Shown here: positions 12,301 to 20,970 of the stretch, piece after piece
Layout: the number at the start of each line of letters is the position of its first letter
How positions within the stretch are numbered: position 1 is the stretch's first letter
Assembly (NCBI GenBank): GCA_017506865.1
Contig: JAFCMP010000379.1
Span: forward strand, 124,001-188,000
Direction of reading: 5' to 3'
Source of the DNA: Tribonema minus
Taxonomy: Eukaryota > Sar > Xanthophyceae > Tribonematales > Tribonemataceae
DNA: 64,000 bases
Notes under the pieces: generated by a model
Databases searched by the model: none
Seen by the model: only the letters and a program-made list of their open reading frames with translations
Told to the model about the DNA's origin: nothing
Translations under genes and position numbers: made by a program

Positions 12301-15300
12301 AGTGCTCCGAGTGCTGTTGGGACAGCGGCCGCCAACGCATGCGGCAGTAGCAACGGCTCTTTTGAGACCTGTGGTTGCGCGACAACGGGACAACGGGAGA
12401 CTTTATTTGTGACTGAGGAGTTAATTGCAGCAGGGCAATGCACAGTTTTTTCAGGTTAAGTAAGGGTTCAGCGATGACAGCAGTGCTCCAAGTGCTGTTG
12501 GGACGGCGGCCGCCAGCGCGTGCGGCAGCAGCAACGGCTCCTTTGAGACCTGCCGCCGCGCGACGGTGGGAGACTTTGTGATGGTGACCATCGAGAGGCT
12601 GACAATAACAGAATAAAGCGCTCTCTCCTGTAGTGTGTGTTTCCACATGTGTGGCTGAGTTGTATGCTTGGTGTGCGGCCATTCTGACAGTGTCTGATGC
12701 GGGTGCTGCTTGTGTAGAGGCTGGCAGCAGCAACATGAAAGCTTGTCTCTATCATAAGAAGTGCTTGTATCAACGTGTACGAGCTGAGCTGTATGCTTGG
12801 TGCTCAGTTACTGTGACAGTGGCTGCTGCTTGTCATTGGCTGCTGCTAGTGAATGTGGCAGCAGCATCATCGATCCCACAAGGCACTGAAAAAATCTCAA
12901 TTCGTAGTCTCGATGTTATTTTGTTGGTATCATCTCACGGACAAAATTTGAACAGTATCACACCTCAAAGTGACTGCTCACGCCCCAGGCGAAAATGATA
13001 CTTCTGAAGTACTCCAGGTAATTTTATGATTATCTGAAGGTGACTGTACCTCAAGAAGGACCTTGAGCGCTGCTGATCTTGCTCGCCGAGCACTGCCGCT
13101 GCGGTGTGCGTCGCCTCGGAAGGAGAACAGGTGGCGCGTCACAGCGCACAGCCCTCCGCCGCTGCCGCCGGCGCCGGCGACGGCCGCTCTGCGAGCAGCA
13201 GCAGCACAGCATATGTGGTGGTGATTTTTGCATCATACGTAGCAAAACAGCGCGAATTATGACCATCACCTGGCATAATGCTGCCGGCGCTGCCGGCGGC
13301 AGCTCTGCACGCAGCACATGCGTAACACACGCTGCGGTTTGACCAGTGATGCACGAAGATATGCCTAAGCTGTTGTGAAATGTGAGCACTTCAGGCCACG
13401 TGTAACGTGCATCTGTGCTGCAACGCATAGGTCCCATGCGTCAGTTTTACACAAAGTCCTAGGGTTACAGTATGTGAAGATGAGGGTTGGCCTACAATGG
13501 CGACTATGCGCGCAGCGGCGCACGCTGGCAGAGGAGGAATAAACAGATACGTTCAATCGTTCCTGTGCAGGCAACTCATGTGCTAGTGGGTATGAAATAC
13601 AGTAATTTCAGAGGCATTGACAAGGCATTCGTTATCAACATGATTGCGCCGCCTGACAGGCACAAGTGCCTACTGCAGCACTTCTGATCCTCAGTACATG
13701 CAACCAGCCATTGTGAGTTAAATGTAGGGTCAGGGTTTGGGCAGGAGTGGTGAGTACAGACATCACGTGCCGGATCAAGGCGGATAAGCAAAAGCAATAC
13801 TTCAAATGCCATGTCATGCACACATTAATGCCACCTCCACTCTCTGGGACGATGTGCACCTGTTGCTGCCCGCAAATGTGCAGCTGCTGGGCTGGACGAG
13901 AGGCACTAGGGCACGAAGCAGCGCTCCACGCGTCTCAACGCTCGGGCGCCTGATGGCGATGCCGCCGCCCGCCGCGCTGCCGCCGCCGCCGCCGCTGCTG
14001 TTGCTGCTGCTGCTGCCAGCGAAGCGCGCGTCTGCAGCGCCGCGCCAGCGCTTCAGAGCGTCTTGCAGCTGAACGACGCAAGTGGGGGGGGGGGGGGGGG
14101 GGGGGGCACGTTGTATTGTCAAGAACAGGCTTTGCCGAGAACAGTCCTTAATGGGTGGTGTGTCGTGCGCAAGGCACAGTCTGTGCCGGAAAGTCTCTGA
14201 CTCTGCACGAGCCAGAAACATTGAGGTCGTCCATTAGCGTGGCTGACTCAACGGGGAAAAGATGGAGGCACCTAGCGAGAGGAGCAGTGCTGCCACAGCT
14301 GTGTGGATGGCACATTTTAGTCTCAAAACAAAACGCCGGAGGACAGTACCATGGTGTCGCCCATTTCATGGGCAGGCCTGCCTGTGATGCTGGCGAGAGT
14401 CACTGTGTGGATGAACCTCAGCAGGAACGTTGACTTGTGTGACTCATGAGCATGGCCGTGGTACACCGAGCTGCACAATGCAATTGCTGCTCTGCACCAG
14501 CAACGCAGAGGTGACTTAATGTGGGCGAGCAGTGCACAATGAGGGGATGGAGCCAGTTCACACAGGTACGTATGGACTTGTATTTATAAAGGCCCAAGGG
14601 AGGCCGGGTTGCCTATGCTATTCACACAGGTACTGATGTCGCTCAGAATGTCAATCTGCAAGTAATTGCAGTATGGCGGCGGCGGTCTCATCTTGCATAT
14701 CAAGGCCACTTCAAAAGCCACAGTGCTTTTGCATGAAGGCTTGAAAGGAGGCCCGAGGTGGCGCATTCGGGTACCTGCTTGTGCATCACGGCCGTGCCGC
14801 CGTCGCTGCCACCTCCGCTGCTGCCAACGCCGCTGTCGCCGCGGCGCCAGCGCTGCACGCGCCACCAGCGCTGCACGAGCCGCGTCGCTTCCTCAACGTC
14901 GCGCAGCAGCAGGCGCGTGATGCGCGCCGCAGCGCTGCTCAGTATACAAAAGACAGTATACAAAAGACAGTGTGCAGTGCATATGTAAGTTAGGGGCAGG
15001 GTGCGTGTAGCCGCAGCACTGCGCAGTAAACAAAGCAACACGGAGTGCATATATTGATAATGTGTAGCCGCAGCGCTGCTCAATAAAGAAAGCAGCGCGG
15101 AATATATACATCAGGCAGAATGAAGCTGCGTGTACCGCCTGGGGGGAGCTCGCGGCACGCGCACACCATGCCTGTTGTGCGGGAGCCAACGCATGATCAC
15201 ATGTGGCCGGGCAGCGCTGCGGGGCGCGCGGTGCGACACGCGGCATGCAGTGAAGTTCAACTGCAACTTTGGCTGTAGCCCTTCTCAGCACACAGTTAAC

Positions 15301-18300
15301 CACTGAGAGTTTTCATGAGTCAGCAGCATGTCGCGTGCAGTGCCTTTGCGGGCTCGTAGTGTGTATGCTTGCGTTGTCATATTTACGCAGCGGCGGGTAC
15401 GTGTCGTACCTATGTAACGGCAGACGCGTATTGCGCAGCAGTGCTAATGTGCATAATGCAGCGCGCGGAGTGTACACGTGAGCAGGAAGTTGCGCGGAGA
15501 TGCCTGTTGGACAGGTGGCTGCAATGAGCGCAATTGCATCTTTTCAACAGTCCATCAATATTTACTATAGTATGCATATCAGTGTCCGTCTTTAAATCAC
15601 ATATTGTGCGCAAATAACCAAGGCTCGTAGCATGTGTTGCAGTGTGTTGGGCAGCAGCAGGCGCAAGGCACACACCGCAGCGCTGCTCAGCGTGCAGCGC
15701 AGCGTACCGAGTGAACGCCTCAGCAGGAAGCTGCGCGTAAAGCCTGTCAAGGGCCGGTGGCAACGCTCAACTCACGCGTCGTGTGTATGCAGCAGTACGT
15801 GTGAGGCGCAGCACGGGAAATCTGCATTGAGACAACTCGTGCTTCAAAACAACGGCCGCAGGATGCGTGTGCAGGAAGTCAGCCGCGTGCAGCACGTTTG
15901 GCCAACCTTTGCTGCATTGGCTACGCACTTCAAAGTGTGCAATGGTTCAATCGTTATCACCGCACATTGGACAACACTATCATCTGCTGGCGTTTTCGAC
16001 GGTTCCTGCTAAATTGAACCGCTTCTGTGTAAGCATATTTTGAGCACATACAATAATGAGGCTATGTATGCATATTTGAGCACGTACAATAATGAGGTAG
16101 TGTTTGAGACCAGATCACAAGCTTACAATTGTAATAAGCTCACTTTCTTTCTTTCTGACTGTGTTCACTTCAAGGTACTCGTTGATCATATGCAATTGTT
16201 CAGCTTTGATCACAAGCAGGGAATTGAGGCACGTCCACCTCTCAACTCCAAGTGTTCTTTAACTACAGTAGAGATGCATCCGTGCCTGAAGCGCATCTAC
16301 TGCCCTGGCAGGCTTGCAGTCCCTTCTCAGCACTTCCGCCATCTGAATATTCCACAGCGCTGCTGCGCGTATGCTGCCCTGTCAGGCTTGCAGCCGGTTC
16401 TCAGCACCTCCACTTTCTGACCCTAACCTTAACCCTACTTCTGCATGCATACTGACTCAGACTTGCCTGAGGTGAGTCAACGCGTCAGCTCTTGAGGGGG
16501 CGAGCGCCTCCAGTAGGGGCGCCAGATTTGCAACTGCAGGCGGCAGGGCCGGCTTCAGGGGTCCCGGCAGGCCATCGCTCACGATAGTCTGCAGCGCCCG
16601 GCACGAGAAAGTTGTTGAGCATGAAAGTGTTGTGAAATGATACTGGCAGTACAGGCTGGAGTTGGACCTTGGTCATGGTGGGCAGGACAAGGTGCGCATG
16701 TGATCAGGAACAATGGTACGGCTTACATGTGAATGGCCCCCGCAGTACGCACTTGAACTCTAGGGGGCCTGGCGCCTTCCCGATAAGGATTATCTGCAGC
16801 GCCCAGAGAAACCAATCGATGCTCTGTGTGGTTGCTCACTTCTTCAACTTCTGGTAACGCACCTCCAGTGCCCGATCCAACTTCAAGCGCACGGCGGCGT
16901 GCACGCTGGCGAGCCGCAGCAGCATGCCCGTCGCCAGCGCGCAGCGCCGCCGCGACGGCGCCGCACATCACACAAACACTCGGTGCTGTGAAGTGCTCTG
17001 CTTACGCTCCGCCCAACAGTACCTACACCGACCCCAGCGCGCGCCCCGTAACCTTCCTTCAAACTTCTGAAGTTGACGCACCTCCAGCGCCCGATCCAAC
17101 TTCAAGCGCGCGGCGGCGTGCGCATCGGCGAGCCGCAGCAGCATGCCCGTTGCCAGCGCGCAGCGCCGCCGCGACGGCGCCGCGTAGCACTCCGCCAGCA
17201 GCGTGTCGAACACCGCCGCCGCCTGCCCGGCGCCCCAGCCGTGTATGTCCCAGTCGGCGACGGCGTCGGCGATAGAGGCGGCGCCCTCGGAGTCGGCAGT
17301 TATGGCTGTTACGGCAGTTGAGTCGTCTGCGGCGTCTGCTGCGCGTTCGTCGCCGCTGGCCTGCGGGTGATGCGAGAGGAGGGGTTTGATGGCGGTAGCT
17401 CTTGCTTTGGCAGCTGTTTTTTTAGCGAGTGGGGCAGGCTTGGTGGAAGCAGCTGCAGCGGGCAATGATGTCTACTGGGCTGTGGGGATCTGGGGGTGCA
17501 CAGACGGGCCTTGCGCCCGCTTCATGCACTCACGGCTCGCAGAAGCGCTTGGGCTAACGCGTATACCAACGACCCGACAGAGTGTTGTGTCATGTGCTTG
17601 TTCTGATGGTGTGTTTCTCACATGCGCGCCATGCTCCAGCAAGTTTACGAAACCTCCACATTTGTACACAAGCAGTGCTGGGTGACATCGTCTTTAAACG
17701 GGTAAGCAGAGGCAGTGTACTCTCACGCAGGAGCGGGATATGTATCCCTTGCAGAACAGTAGGGCTAAGGCGCACAATCGAAAGCCGCGCACGTGACTGA
17801 ACGGCAAAATTATATAAATCAACAGCCCCAACACCAAGTGTACCGCCCACCCAGGCGATCTGCCCCCCCGGTTGATATGCCTGACCGTGAGAGCACACCA
17901 AACGTGGAATAGCGGCAGGGCTGAAATTGGATGTATGGCACCCTTTGTAAACTACTCAGCGATGCTTTCCTGGCATGAGTGAACCATCGCAACTACAGCT
18001 GTGCACTTATGTAAATTGATTTGAAACCCCCTCTGTCTCACCGCGCCGCTCCCATCCGAGGACTCGTCATAGGAGTCATAGTCAGAGTCTCCGTGCCCGC
18101 CCCTCCGCGCCCGAGGCTTCCTCTTTTTCCGCACCCCCCCCTGCATGAGCCGCATGCGCCCTACCCCCAGCCCCTGAATGTGGTCCGCGATAGGATTGCT
18201 GTGGCCAGCAGCGCTCGTCTCGGCGATGCCTGGGGGGAAGTGAAGAAAGTGAAAAAGTCACGGTGGCAGCGCATACAAGAAGGGCGCGTGGCGTAAGCCC

Positions 18301-19578
18301 TAACCCGAGAGCGTGTACAAACTCTCCGAGATGAGTTGCAGGCGCGCACACGCAGCAACCAGGTTGTGAGTGCGGTCTACAGGCGGGGTGGCGGTGAAGA
18401 GCAGAACACGGTTGCCGCCGCGCTCGCAACTAACAAGCTTCACGAGCATATAAGCAACGAGGTACATGCAGCTCACTGCATCACGTCAAAAACAGAGGCC
18501 TCAGCGATGCCTGCCAGTGCAACCTTTTGCTGGCGTAGGCGGAAGGCTATGCATGGGCTGTGACTGCAGCATCGTGCAGCATGCCAATTGCTGCAGCTTC
18601 AGACGCCCAAGCATCTGATAGCTGTGTTGCAGCTGGCTGCCTTTGCATCAGAATAGCATGCGCTGCTCATTGAGATTATATACGAAAGTCTTGTCCTACT
18701 GGTAAGTTCTCAACATCATGTGGCAGAGACAATCGCGCATCTTGAAGGCTGTTGCTACGCAACGCCCACCAGGCACCGCTCCAGCCAAGTCTGGTACAAA
18801 CTGCAGTAGCTTACGTCCAGCGACATTTGAGGTGGCAACAAAGCGCAGTTCCGCAACAAAACAACTGTGCTTGGAGATATGTGTGCTCCTTTTGCTCATG
18901 TCAGCGAACGCAAGTGCTGATCAAAGGTGTGTGTCAGGATGTGAGCAAATGTACACAGATCGGGCGCCCAATCTCTGCATTGCTGGCTCGTGGTTCCAAA
19001 GACCAAATGCTACTTGGCGAGCAGTTGAGGTACCATCAATCCCTTGCTTCAGAAAAAAACACACCCATAATTTTGTTGCTTCTATTCAGAGGTCAGAACG
19101 TGTGTGTGCACAGACCTGCACCTAACAACCAGCTAGAGCTTGCTTGGTCAACTCTTCCACTTCATGAGCCGCATAGATTTTGCGACCAGCGACACTTGAG
19201 TGCCGCGCTCCCTGCTGTGCCCGACTCAACCAGGCTTCGTCTGCTACCCTACGTTAACTCACCTAGCTTCTCCATCTTCTTCGCATAGAGCTGCACCGCC
19301 TTCCCTTGCCTGGCCACCCTGTCAGCGGTGCCTCCAAGGTCCTGCTCCCATGGCTCCGGAGGCAGCAGCAAGTGCCCTCCTGCAGGCGGGACACCACCAA
19401 CTGCACACTTTTCCTCGTGCGTGATGGCCTGTAGGATGCGGCTGTCGAGCGCTCTCGCCGCCATGCTGCTGCGTGTTACTGCGCCGACTCGACTGTTCTC
19501 GCTGTCAACAGCTTTGATGATCGCTGCAGCAGCCACTTGTGATTTCGCATGTCTTTTGTCTGCTTTCGGCTGCTTCAT
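345..19578 (-). CDS. Large multi-exon gene, predicted alpha-helical protein of unknown function
   Basis: Model from splice signals and phase matching. Exons, 5' to 3' on the complement: 19578-19263, 18376-~18303, 18198-18042, 17360-17082, 16588-16467, 14934-14775, 14068-13860, 13188-13062, 12368-12154, 11229-11009, 9815-9679, 9001-8933, 8169-7984, 6583-6520, 6146-6049, 5239-5035, 4325-4134, 3184-2926, 2190-2102, 1329-1236, 512-345. From 18198 onward intron phases agree at every junction, except that 8169-7984 needs a 1-nt correction. The join from 18376 into 18198 is unresolved. The ATG at 19578 begins MKQPKADKRHAKSQ; the last exon ends in TAA. Expected length is about 1,145 aa. The sequence is Ala/Leu-rich with amphipathic helices (e.g. 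ALLRALVPLVQP, DAALMLLAVTCLERVAR), a basic-acidic linker (KKRKPRARR then DSDYDSYDESSD) and Gly/Ser runs, suggesting a HEAT/ARM-like scaffold; that is inference. Donors after 16467, 6049 and 2926 are GC. A LINE lies in the 7983-6584 intron. I recognise no family. Confidence 0.6.
2102..2190 (-). CDS. Late exon of the large minus-strand gene
   Basis: Open from an ...GCGGCAG acceptor to a GTGCTC donor, encoding MGVLLRLPAPVPPG followed by TEETALQDEARQSLN. It enters in phase 0 and leaves in phase 2, matching the exon upstream (ends 2926, phase 0) and downstream (starts 1329, phase 2). It has clear coding composition despite being only 89 nt. Confidence 0.55.
2926..3184 (-). CDS. Exon of the large minus-strand gene, GC donor
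   Basis: A 259-nt open exon from acceptor CCCGCTGCAG to donor GAG/GCAAGC. It encodes a helical stretch (e.g. HKSCAALAQLARRGPPQLLL), an acidic patch (SSPEEEENG) and LVADALIDTFALIE. The longer reading frame continuing to 2806 runs into the intron. The GC donor is supported by phase continuity on both sides. Confidence 0.55.
3848..3873. repeat. Interstitial telomere-like (CCCTAA)n tract
   Basis: About four units of CCCTAA in tandem, inside an intron. Shorter tracts of the same motif occur near 4465, 13460, 16421, 44408, 50131, 50618-50651 and 53114 in either orientation. They are too short to be a chromosome end and fit interstitial telomeric repeats. Confidence 0.8.
4134..4325 (-). CDS. Exon of the large minus-strand gene
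   Basis: A 192-nt exon from acceptor GCCTGTACAG to donor GGGTGAGCG, phase 2 in and 2 out. Encodes PSGQYAQLPLPLACAGAIVL and then a helical segment ending ALNYLCHALQTGCNLLADG. It is preceded (higher coordinates) by decayed partial copies of its own 5' edge. Confidence 0.55.
4385..4575 (-). repeat. Two decayed copies of the 5' edge of exon 4325-4134
   Basis: At ~4385-4470 the acceptor-like TCACAG and the first ~80 exon bases of the 4325-4134 exon recur. At ~4530-4575 a shorter copy of the same bases is present. Both sit in the intron upstream of the true exon and cannot be read through. Confidence 0.65.
5035..5239 (-). CDS. Exon of the large minus-strand gene
   Basis: Begins after a strong polypyrimidine tract and acceptor (CCTTTCCCCTGCCGCAG) and ends at donor ACAG/GTGCAA. 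Encodes a long helical stretch (ADAFTHRVASGATDLL, later AAAFVLSVARDGFLEALLFV). Phase 1 in, phase 2 out, consistent with both neighbours. Confidence 0.6.
5563..5582. repeat. C-rich homopolymer tract
   Basis: A near-pure run of about 20 C residues interrupted by one T, in an intron of the minus-strand gene. No function visible. Confidence 0.85.
6049..6146 (-). CDS. Exon of the large minus-strand gene, GC donor
   Basis: 98-nt exon encoding LAEGGPAAVHTPAFVAVTRL and AVALARGSDDGS, between acceptor ACACGCCGCAG and donor CTCAG/GCAAGC. Phase 2 in, 1 out, matching the exons on each side. Confidence 0.55.
6520..6583 (-). CDS. Short exon of the large minus-strand gene
   Basis: 64-nt exon encoding VPDDVVLAQHALCIMLTGAC, acceptor GGGTCCCCAG, donor GCAG/GTGCGC, phase 1 in and 2 out. 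It lies about 60 nt downstream (in transcript sense) of the 3' end of an inserted LINE. Confidence 0.5.
6645..7859 (-). mobile_element. 5'-truncated LINE-type retrotransposon fragment with imperfect 12-bp target duplication
   Basis: On the complement the element reads toward 6645. Its reading frame resembles the C-terminal part of LINE reverse-transcriptase polyproteins: a segment ending RLLSQ-like/ASGAMAW, a C-x3-C...H-x4-C zinc-knuckle stretch (GELCPWRCSDVSPTSTHAIS), then YRADTVIDPG and SSWAFVPFVQESYGRLGKQT, as in the terminal domain of such proteins. The product ends at a TAG at 6690-6688, leaving a 3' UTR of only ~43 nt. The frame is broken by a TGA near 7700 and a 1-nt shift near 7278, so it is dead. 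Flanks TGTACTAGGTAC (6633-6644) and TGTTTTAGGTAC (7860-7871) match at 10 of 12 positions. It lies in an intron of the host gene, same strand. Confidence 0.75.
6688..7278 (-). pseudogene. LINE polyprotein C-terminal fragment
   Basis: Open frame of 196 codons with the conserved terminal region of LINE reverse transcriptases (motif order described for the whole element). The upstream 7679-7275 stretch carries the zinc-knuckle part in another frame, so a 1-nt shift separates them. No reverse-transcriptase catalytic motif is present; the 5' part was never inserted. Confidence 0.7.
7984..8169 (-). CDS. Exon of the large minus-strand gene with probable 1-nt frameshift
   Basis: Acceptor ...CCCCCCACGACCAG then LYACGCLPHVIAVQ and QQLLNLCDSLCAATYVPTAM, a good coding stretch. 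A 1-nt change near 8025 is then needed to continue as RALGTLRELSWLRT to the GTGAGA donor at 7983. With that change the exit phase (1) fits the exon at 6583. Uncorrected, the frame stops at TAG. It may be an assembly indel or a real mutation. Confidence 0.45.
8318..8378 (+). mobile_element. Divergent partial copy of the SINE-like family
   Basis: Contains CATCTGGGCTTTTTCGTGCC and a GAGAATCGATAACAAAA end, close to the last ~60 bp of the element copies at 20826 and 34020. Target duplications are not visible. Confidence 0.55.
9679..9815 (-). CDS. Exon of the large minus-strand gene
   Basis: Encodes SGGCVLGEDAALMLLAVTCL and ERVARTPCHAGALNAVMANG, ending at donor CTCCAG/GTGAGC. The proposed acceptor (GCAGCAAG) is weak and chosen by phase. 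Four partial copies of its 5' edge follow at higher coordinates. Confidence 0.5.
9960..10760 (-). repeat. Array of decayed copies of an exon 5' edge
   Basis: At least four degenerate copies (about 9985-10110, 10200-10340, 10430-10530, 10640-10760) of the acceptor region and first ~100 bases of the exon at 9815-9679. They share a GCTGCAGCTGACAG...CTCAACAGCTGCCGCTC core on the complement. Stops, shifts and unequal lengths rule out coding as a set. Confidence 0.7.
11009..11229 (-). CDS. Exon of the large minus-strand gene
   Basis: 221-nt exon, acceptor CCACCGCAACAG and canonical donor G/GTAAGTGC. Encodes AHLYCDALGDVARTAADAVH, a Pro/Ser-rich stretch, and GTVLEALVAMLGG. Phase 2 in, 1 out. Confidence 0.6.
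11300..11490 (-). repeat. Two decayed copies of the 5' edge of exon 11229-11009
   Basis: Copies at ~11300-11390 and ~11400-11480 repeat the acceptor (CGCAACAG-like) and the CGCTCATCTCTACTGC-like start of the exon downstream, with indels. Confidence 0.7.
12154..12368 (-). CDS. Exon of the large minus-strand gene
   Basis: 215-nt exon encoding VSKEPLLLPHALAAAVPTAL and GALLSSLLPPKAE, a Gly5-Ser5 run, then LDTATVAALHRVIGVMDTLA; donor GGAAG/GTATGT. Phase 0 in, 2 out. Confidence 0.6.
12470..12605 (-). repeat. Decayed copy of the 5' edge of exon 12368-12154
   Basis: Bases 12470-12605 repeat the exon start (complement ...CAGGTCTCAAAGGAGCCG) at high identity, then diverge. It lies directly upstream of the true exon. 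Confidence 0.75.
13062..13188 (-). CDS. Exon of the large minus-strand gene
   Basis: 127-nt exon in the frame AAVAGAGGSGGGLCAVTRHL then FSFRGDAHRSG; acceptor GCTGCTCGCAG, donor CTCAAG/GTCCTT. Phase 2 in, 0 out. Arg-rich readings in other frames are shadows. Confidence 0.5.
13860..14068 (-). CDS. Exon of the large minus-strand gene
   Basis: 209-nt exon beginning LQDALKRWRGAADARFAG, then Ser/Gly-rich, then SVETRGALLRALVPLVQPSS. The acceptor TTGCGTCGTTCAG lies just after a 23-base C tract on the complement. Phase 0 in, 2 out. Confidence 0.55.
14084..14106. repeat. G23 homopolymer (C23 on the transcribed strand)
   Basis: An uninterrupted run of 23 G on the plus strand, 15 nt upstream of the acceptor of exon 14068-13860, so it serves as an extreme polypyrimidine tract for that intron. 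Confidence 0.9.
14570..14620 (-). mobile_element. 51-bp LINE 3' tail with perfect 13-bp target duplication
   Basis: Identical over its length to the 3' end of the LINE at 6645 (GTATGGACTTGTATTTATAA ... on the plus strand). It is flanked by perfect TTCACACAGGTAC repeats at 14557-14569 and 14621-14633. This is an extreme 5' truncation: only the 3' UTR and stop codon were copied. Confidence 0.85.
14775..14934 (-). CDS. Exon of the large minus-strand gene
   Basis: 160-nt exon encoding AAARITRLLLRDVEEATRLV and QRWWRVQRWRRGDS, a Ser/Gly stretch and MHKQ; donor AAGCAG/GTACCC. Phase 2 in, 0 out. Confidence 0.55.
14995..15700 (-). repeat. Scattered copies of the acceptor edge of exon 14934-14775
   Basis: The junction (complement TTTATTGAGCAG/CGCTGCGGC) recurs around 15005-15030, 15065-15090, 15435-15445 and 15675-15700 with short, diverged exon flanks. 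Confidence 0.55.
16467..16588 (-). CDS. Exon of the large minus-strand gene, GC donor
   Basis: 122-nt exon encoding TIVSDGLPGPLKPALPPAVA and LAPLLEALAPSRADALTHL, acceptor GGGCGCTGCAG, donor CTCAG/GCAAGT. Phase 0 in, 2 out, needed by both neighbours. Confidence 0.55.
16860..16965 (-). repeat. Copy of the 3' edge of exon 17360-17082
   Basis: Repeats the last ~100 bases of that exon, still reading CALATGMLLRLASVHAAVRL, together with its GTGCGT donor. It lies directly downstream of the true exon. Confidence 0.8.
17082..17360 (-). CDS. Exon of the large minus-strand gene
   Basis: 279-nt exon, the longest internal one, starting after a long pyrimidine tract (CCCCTCCTCTCGCATCACCC) and GCAG. Acidic/Ala-rich start, then ADAVADWDIHGWGAGQAAAV and FDTLLAECYAAPSRRRCALA, typical helical coding sequence. 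Phase 0 at both ends. Confidence 0.6.
18042..18198 (-). CDS. Exon of the large minus-strand gene with basic/acidic linker
   Basis: 157-nt exon: NPIADHIQGLGVGRMRLMQG, then VRKKRKPRARR (possible nuclear localisation signal) and DSDYDSYDESSDGSGA before a GTGAGA donor. Confidence 0.55.
19263..19578 (-). CDS. Proposed first coding exon of the large minus-strand gene
   Basis: ATG at 19578 in context AACATGA opens a frame reading MKQPKADKRHAKSQVAAAAI to AVQLYAKKMEKL, ending at donor AGCTAG/GTGAGT. The frame is open further upstream to 19695, so an earlier start or exon is possible. Confidence 0.5.
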
Positions 19579-19779
19579 GTTCTTCTGCCACCAACGATTG
19601 AAGATTTCCGTTACGTAGTTGAAGTGTGGTGATGAGAGCGGTGTGTGCTGCAGCAAGTAGTGCTCTGTCTGCAGGAACGATCCAGTCCAGAGCATGGCGA
19701 CCGCGCGCCCAGAACGAACAAAGCAGAACGTGGTCGCCGCTCAGGCGACAGAACCATCGAGAAAAATCGAAAATGACAA

Positions 19780-20540
19780 GGCGCCCTGAGCGAGAATTAA
19801 TTAAGAAGCACAACGAGCTGCCGCCCTGGCGGCGGCATTGGTTACGTGCCATGCAGTGGCTGCAGGCGGCACAGCCGCTCCAGTGCCGGCTGCTAACGGC
19901 GCAGCCATTCTGGCGGCACACCTGCCGCTGGGCCAGTGGCCGCGGCGGCAGCGGCAGCGCACAACTACGCAGAGTCTGGCGGCAGCAGCAGCTGCTCCAG
20001 TTTTCAAAACAGCAGCAGCACATGGTGCACCTGCCCACTATCACTGCCAGTGGCAGCAGCACCAATGGCAGCTGCTGCAGGCATTCTTAGACTAGTAGCC
20101 TAGGGCAACACAACTGCCTCCAGGCCCGACGGCTGCTGCAGCAGGTGCAACAGGGGCAGCGGCAGCAGGCAGCGCCGCAGCCGTGCCGGCCACAGCAGCG
20201 GCAATGGCGGTGACAGCGGCCAATATGGCAGGTGCCGCACCTGCACCAGAGGCAGCAGCAGTACCACCAGCAGCAACTTGTAGAACGACAGGCAACGCAG
20301 CCGCGCCAACGCACGCAGCAGCAGCAGCCGTCAATGCAGGCGCTGCGCGCTCCACACCAGCAATCATGATGTTACAAGGCGCAGCAGCAGCAGTGGTGAC
20401 ACGGCTGCCCCTTATGCAGACGATTGCCACAGCTGCCGCATCGCTGCGTCGGCAGCAGGCAACAAGCTAGAACTTCACTTCCAAGCTACTGCCAGCAGCC
20501 CTAACGCCACTGCAGCAGCAGCAATAGCCGCCTATGCAGC
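19780..20540. repeat. GCN trinucleotide-rich low-complexity region
   Basis: Dense GCA/GCC/CAG repeats give long Ala-, Gln- or Ser-rich open frames on both strands. No frame shows non-repetitive coding character or convincing splice sites. A 24-bp relic of the SINE-like 3' end lies at 19780-19803. Confidence 0.7.
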
Positions 20541-20825
20541 GGCCGCCGCCTAATAAGCAAGAGGCCATCAAACAGACCCACTATTCTGGTCACTACGTTC
20601 AGAATTGCTACATCTTTTGAGTGATATGATGAAGATGCGGGGTGAGAGCACGCAGCCTGTCTCCAGCAAAGTATACTGACCTGTCTGCCTGCAGGGACAA
20701 TCCAGGCACTGGTGACAGCTTGCCCAAGATGACACACAGCAGAACGTGGCCGCCTGACGTGTGATGCCACACGCTCAGGGGCGTGCTCTGCATGTATAAA
20801 TAATTGAAACGGTAGTACACAGAAA

Positions 20826-20970
20826 TCCCGATATGCCATTTGGCGGCGGCGGCGTTTGAGTGGTGTCGATGAGACGCTTTCAGACTGTCACACGACATGT
20901 AGATTCAGCAAGCTTCAAGTTAGATGCCATTCATCTGGGCTTTTTCGCGCCCTGAGCGAGAATTAATAAA
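20826..20970 (+). mobile_element. SINE-like insertion, copy A, perfect 12-bp target duplication
   Basis: Starts CCCGATATGCCATTTGGCGG and ends GAGCGAGAATTAATAAA. Flanked by perfect AGTACACAGAAA at 20814-20825 and 20971-20982. Close copies lie at 34020 (+) and 42649 (-). A 3' A-rich tail, target duplications and a 5' end shorter than copy C indicate target-primed reverse transcription. Confidence 0.85.

Noticed and set aside
19800-20470. Long Ala-, Gln- and Ser-rich open frames on both strands
   Set aside because: Produced by GCN repeats; no frame has complex sequence or a splice context.
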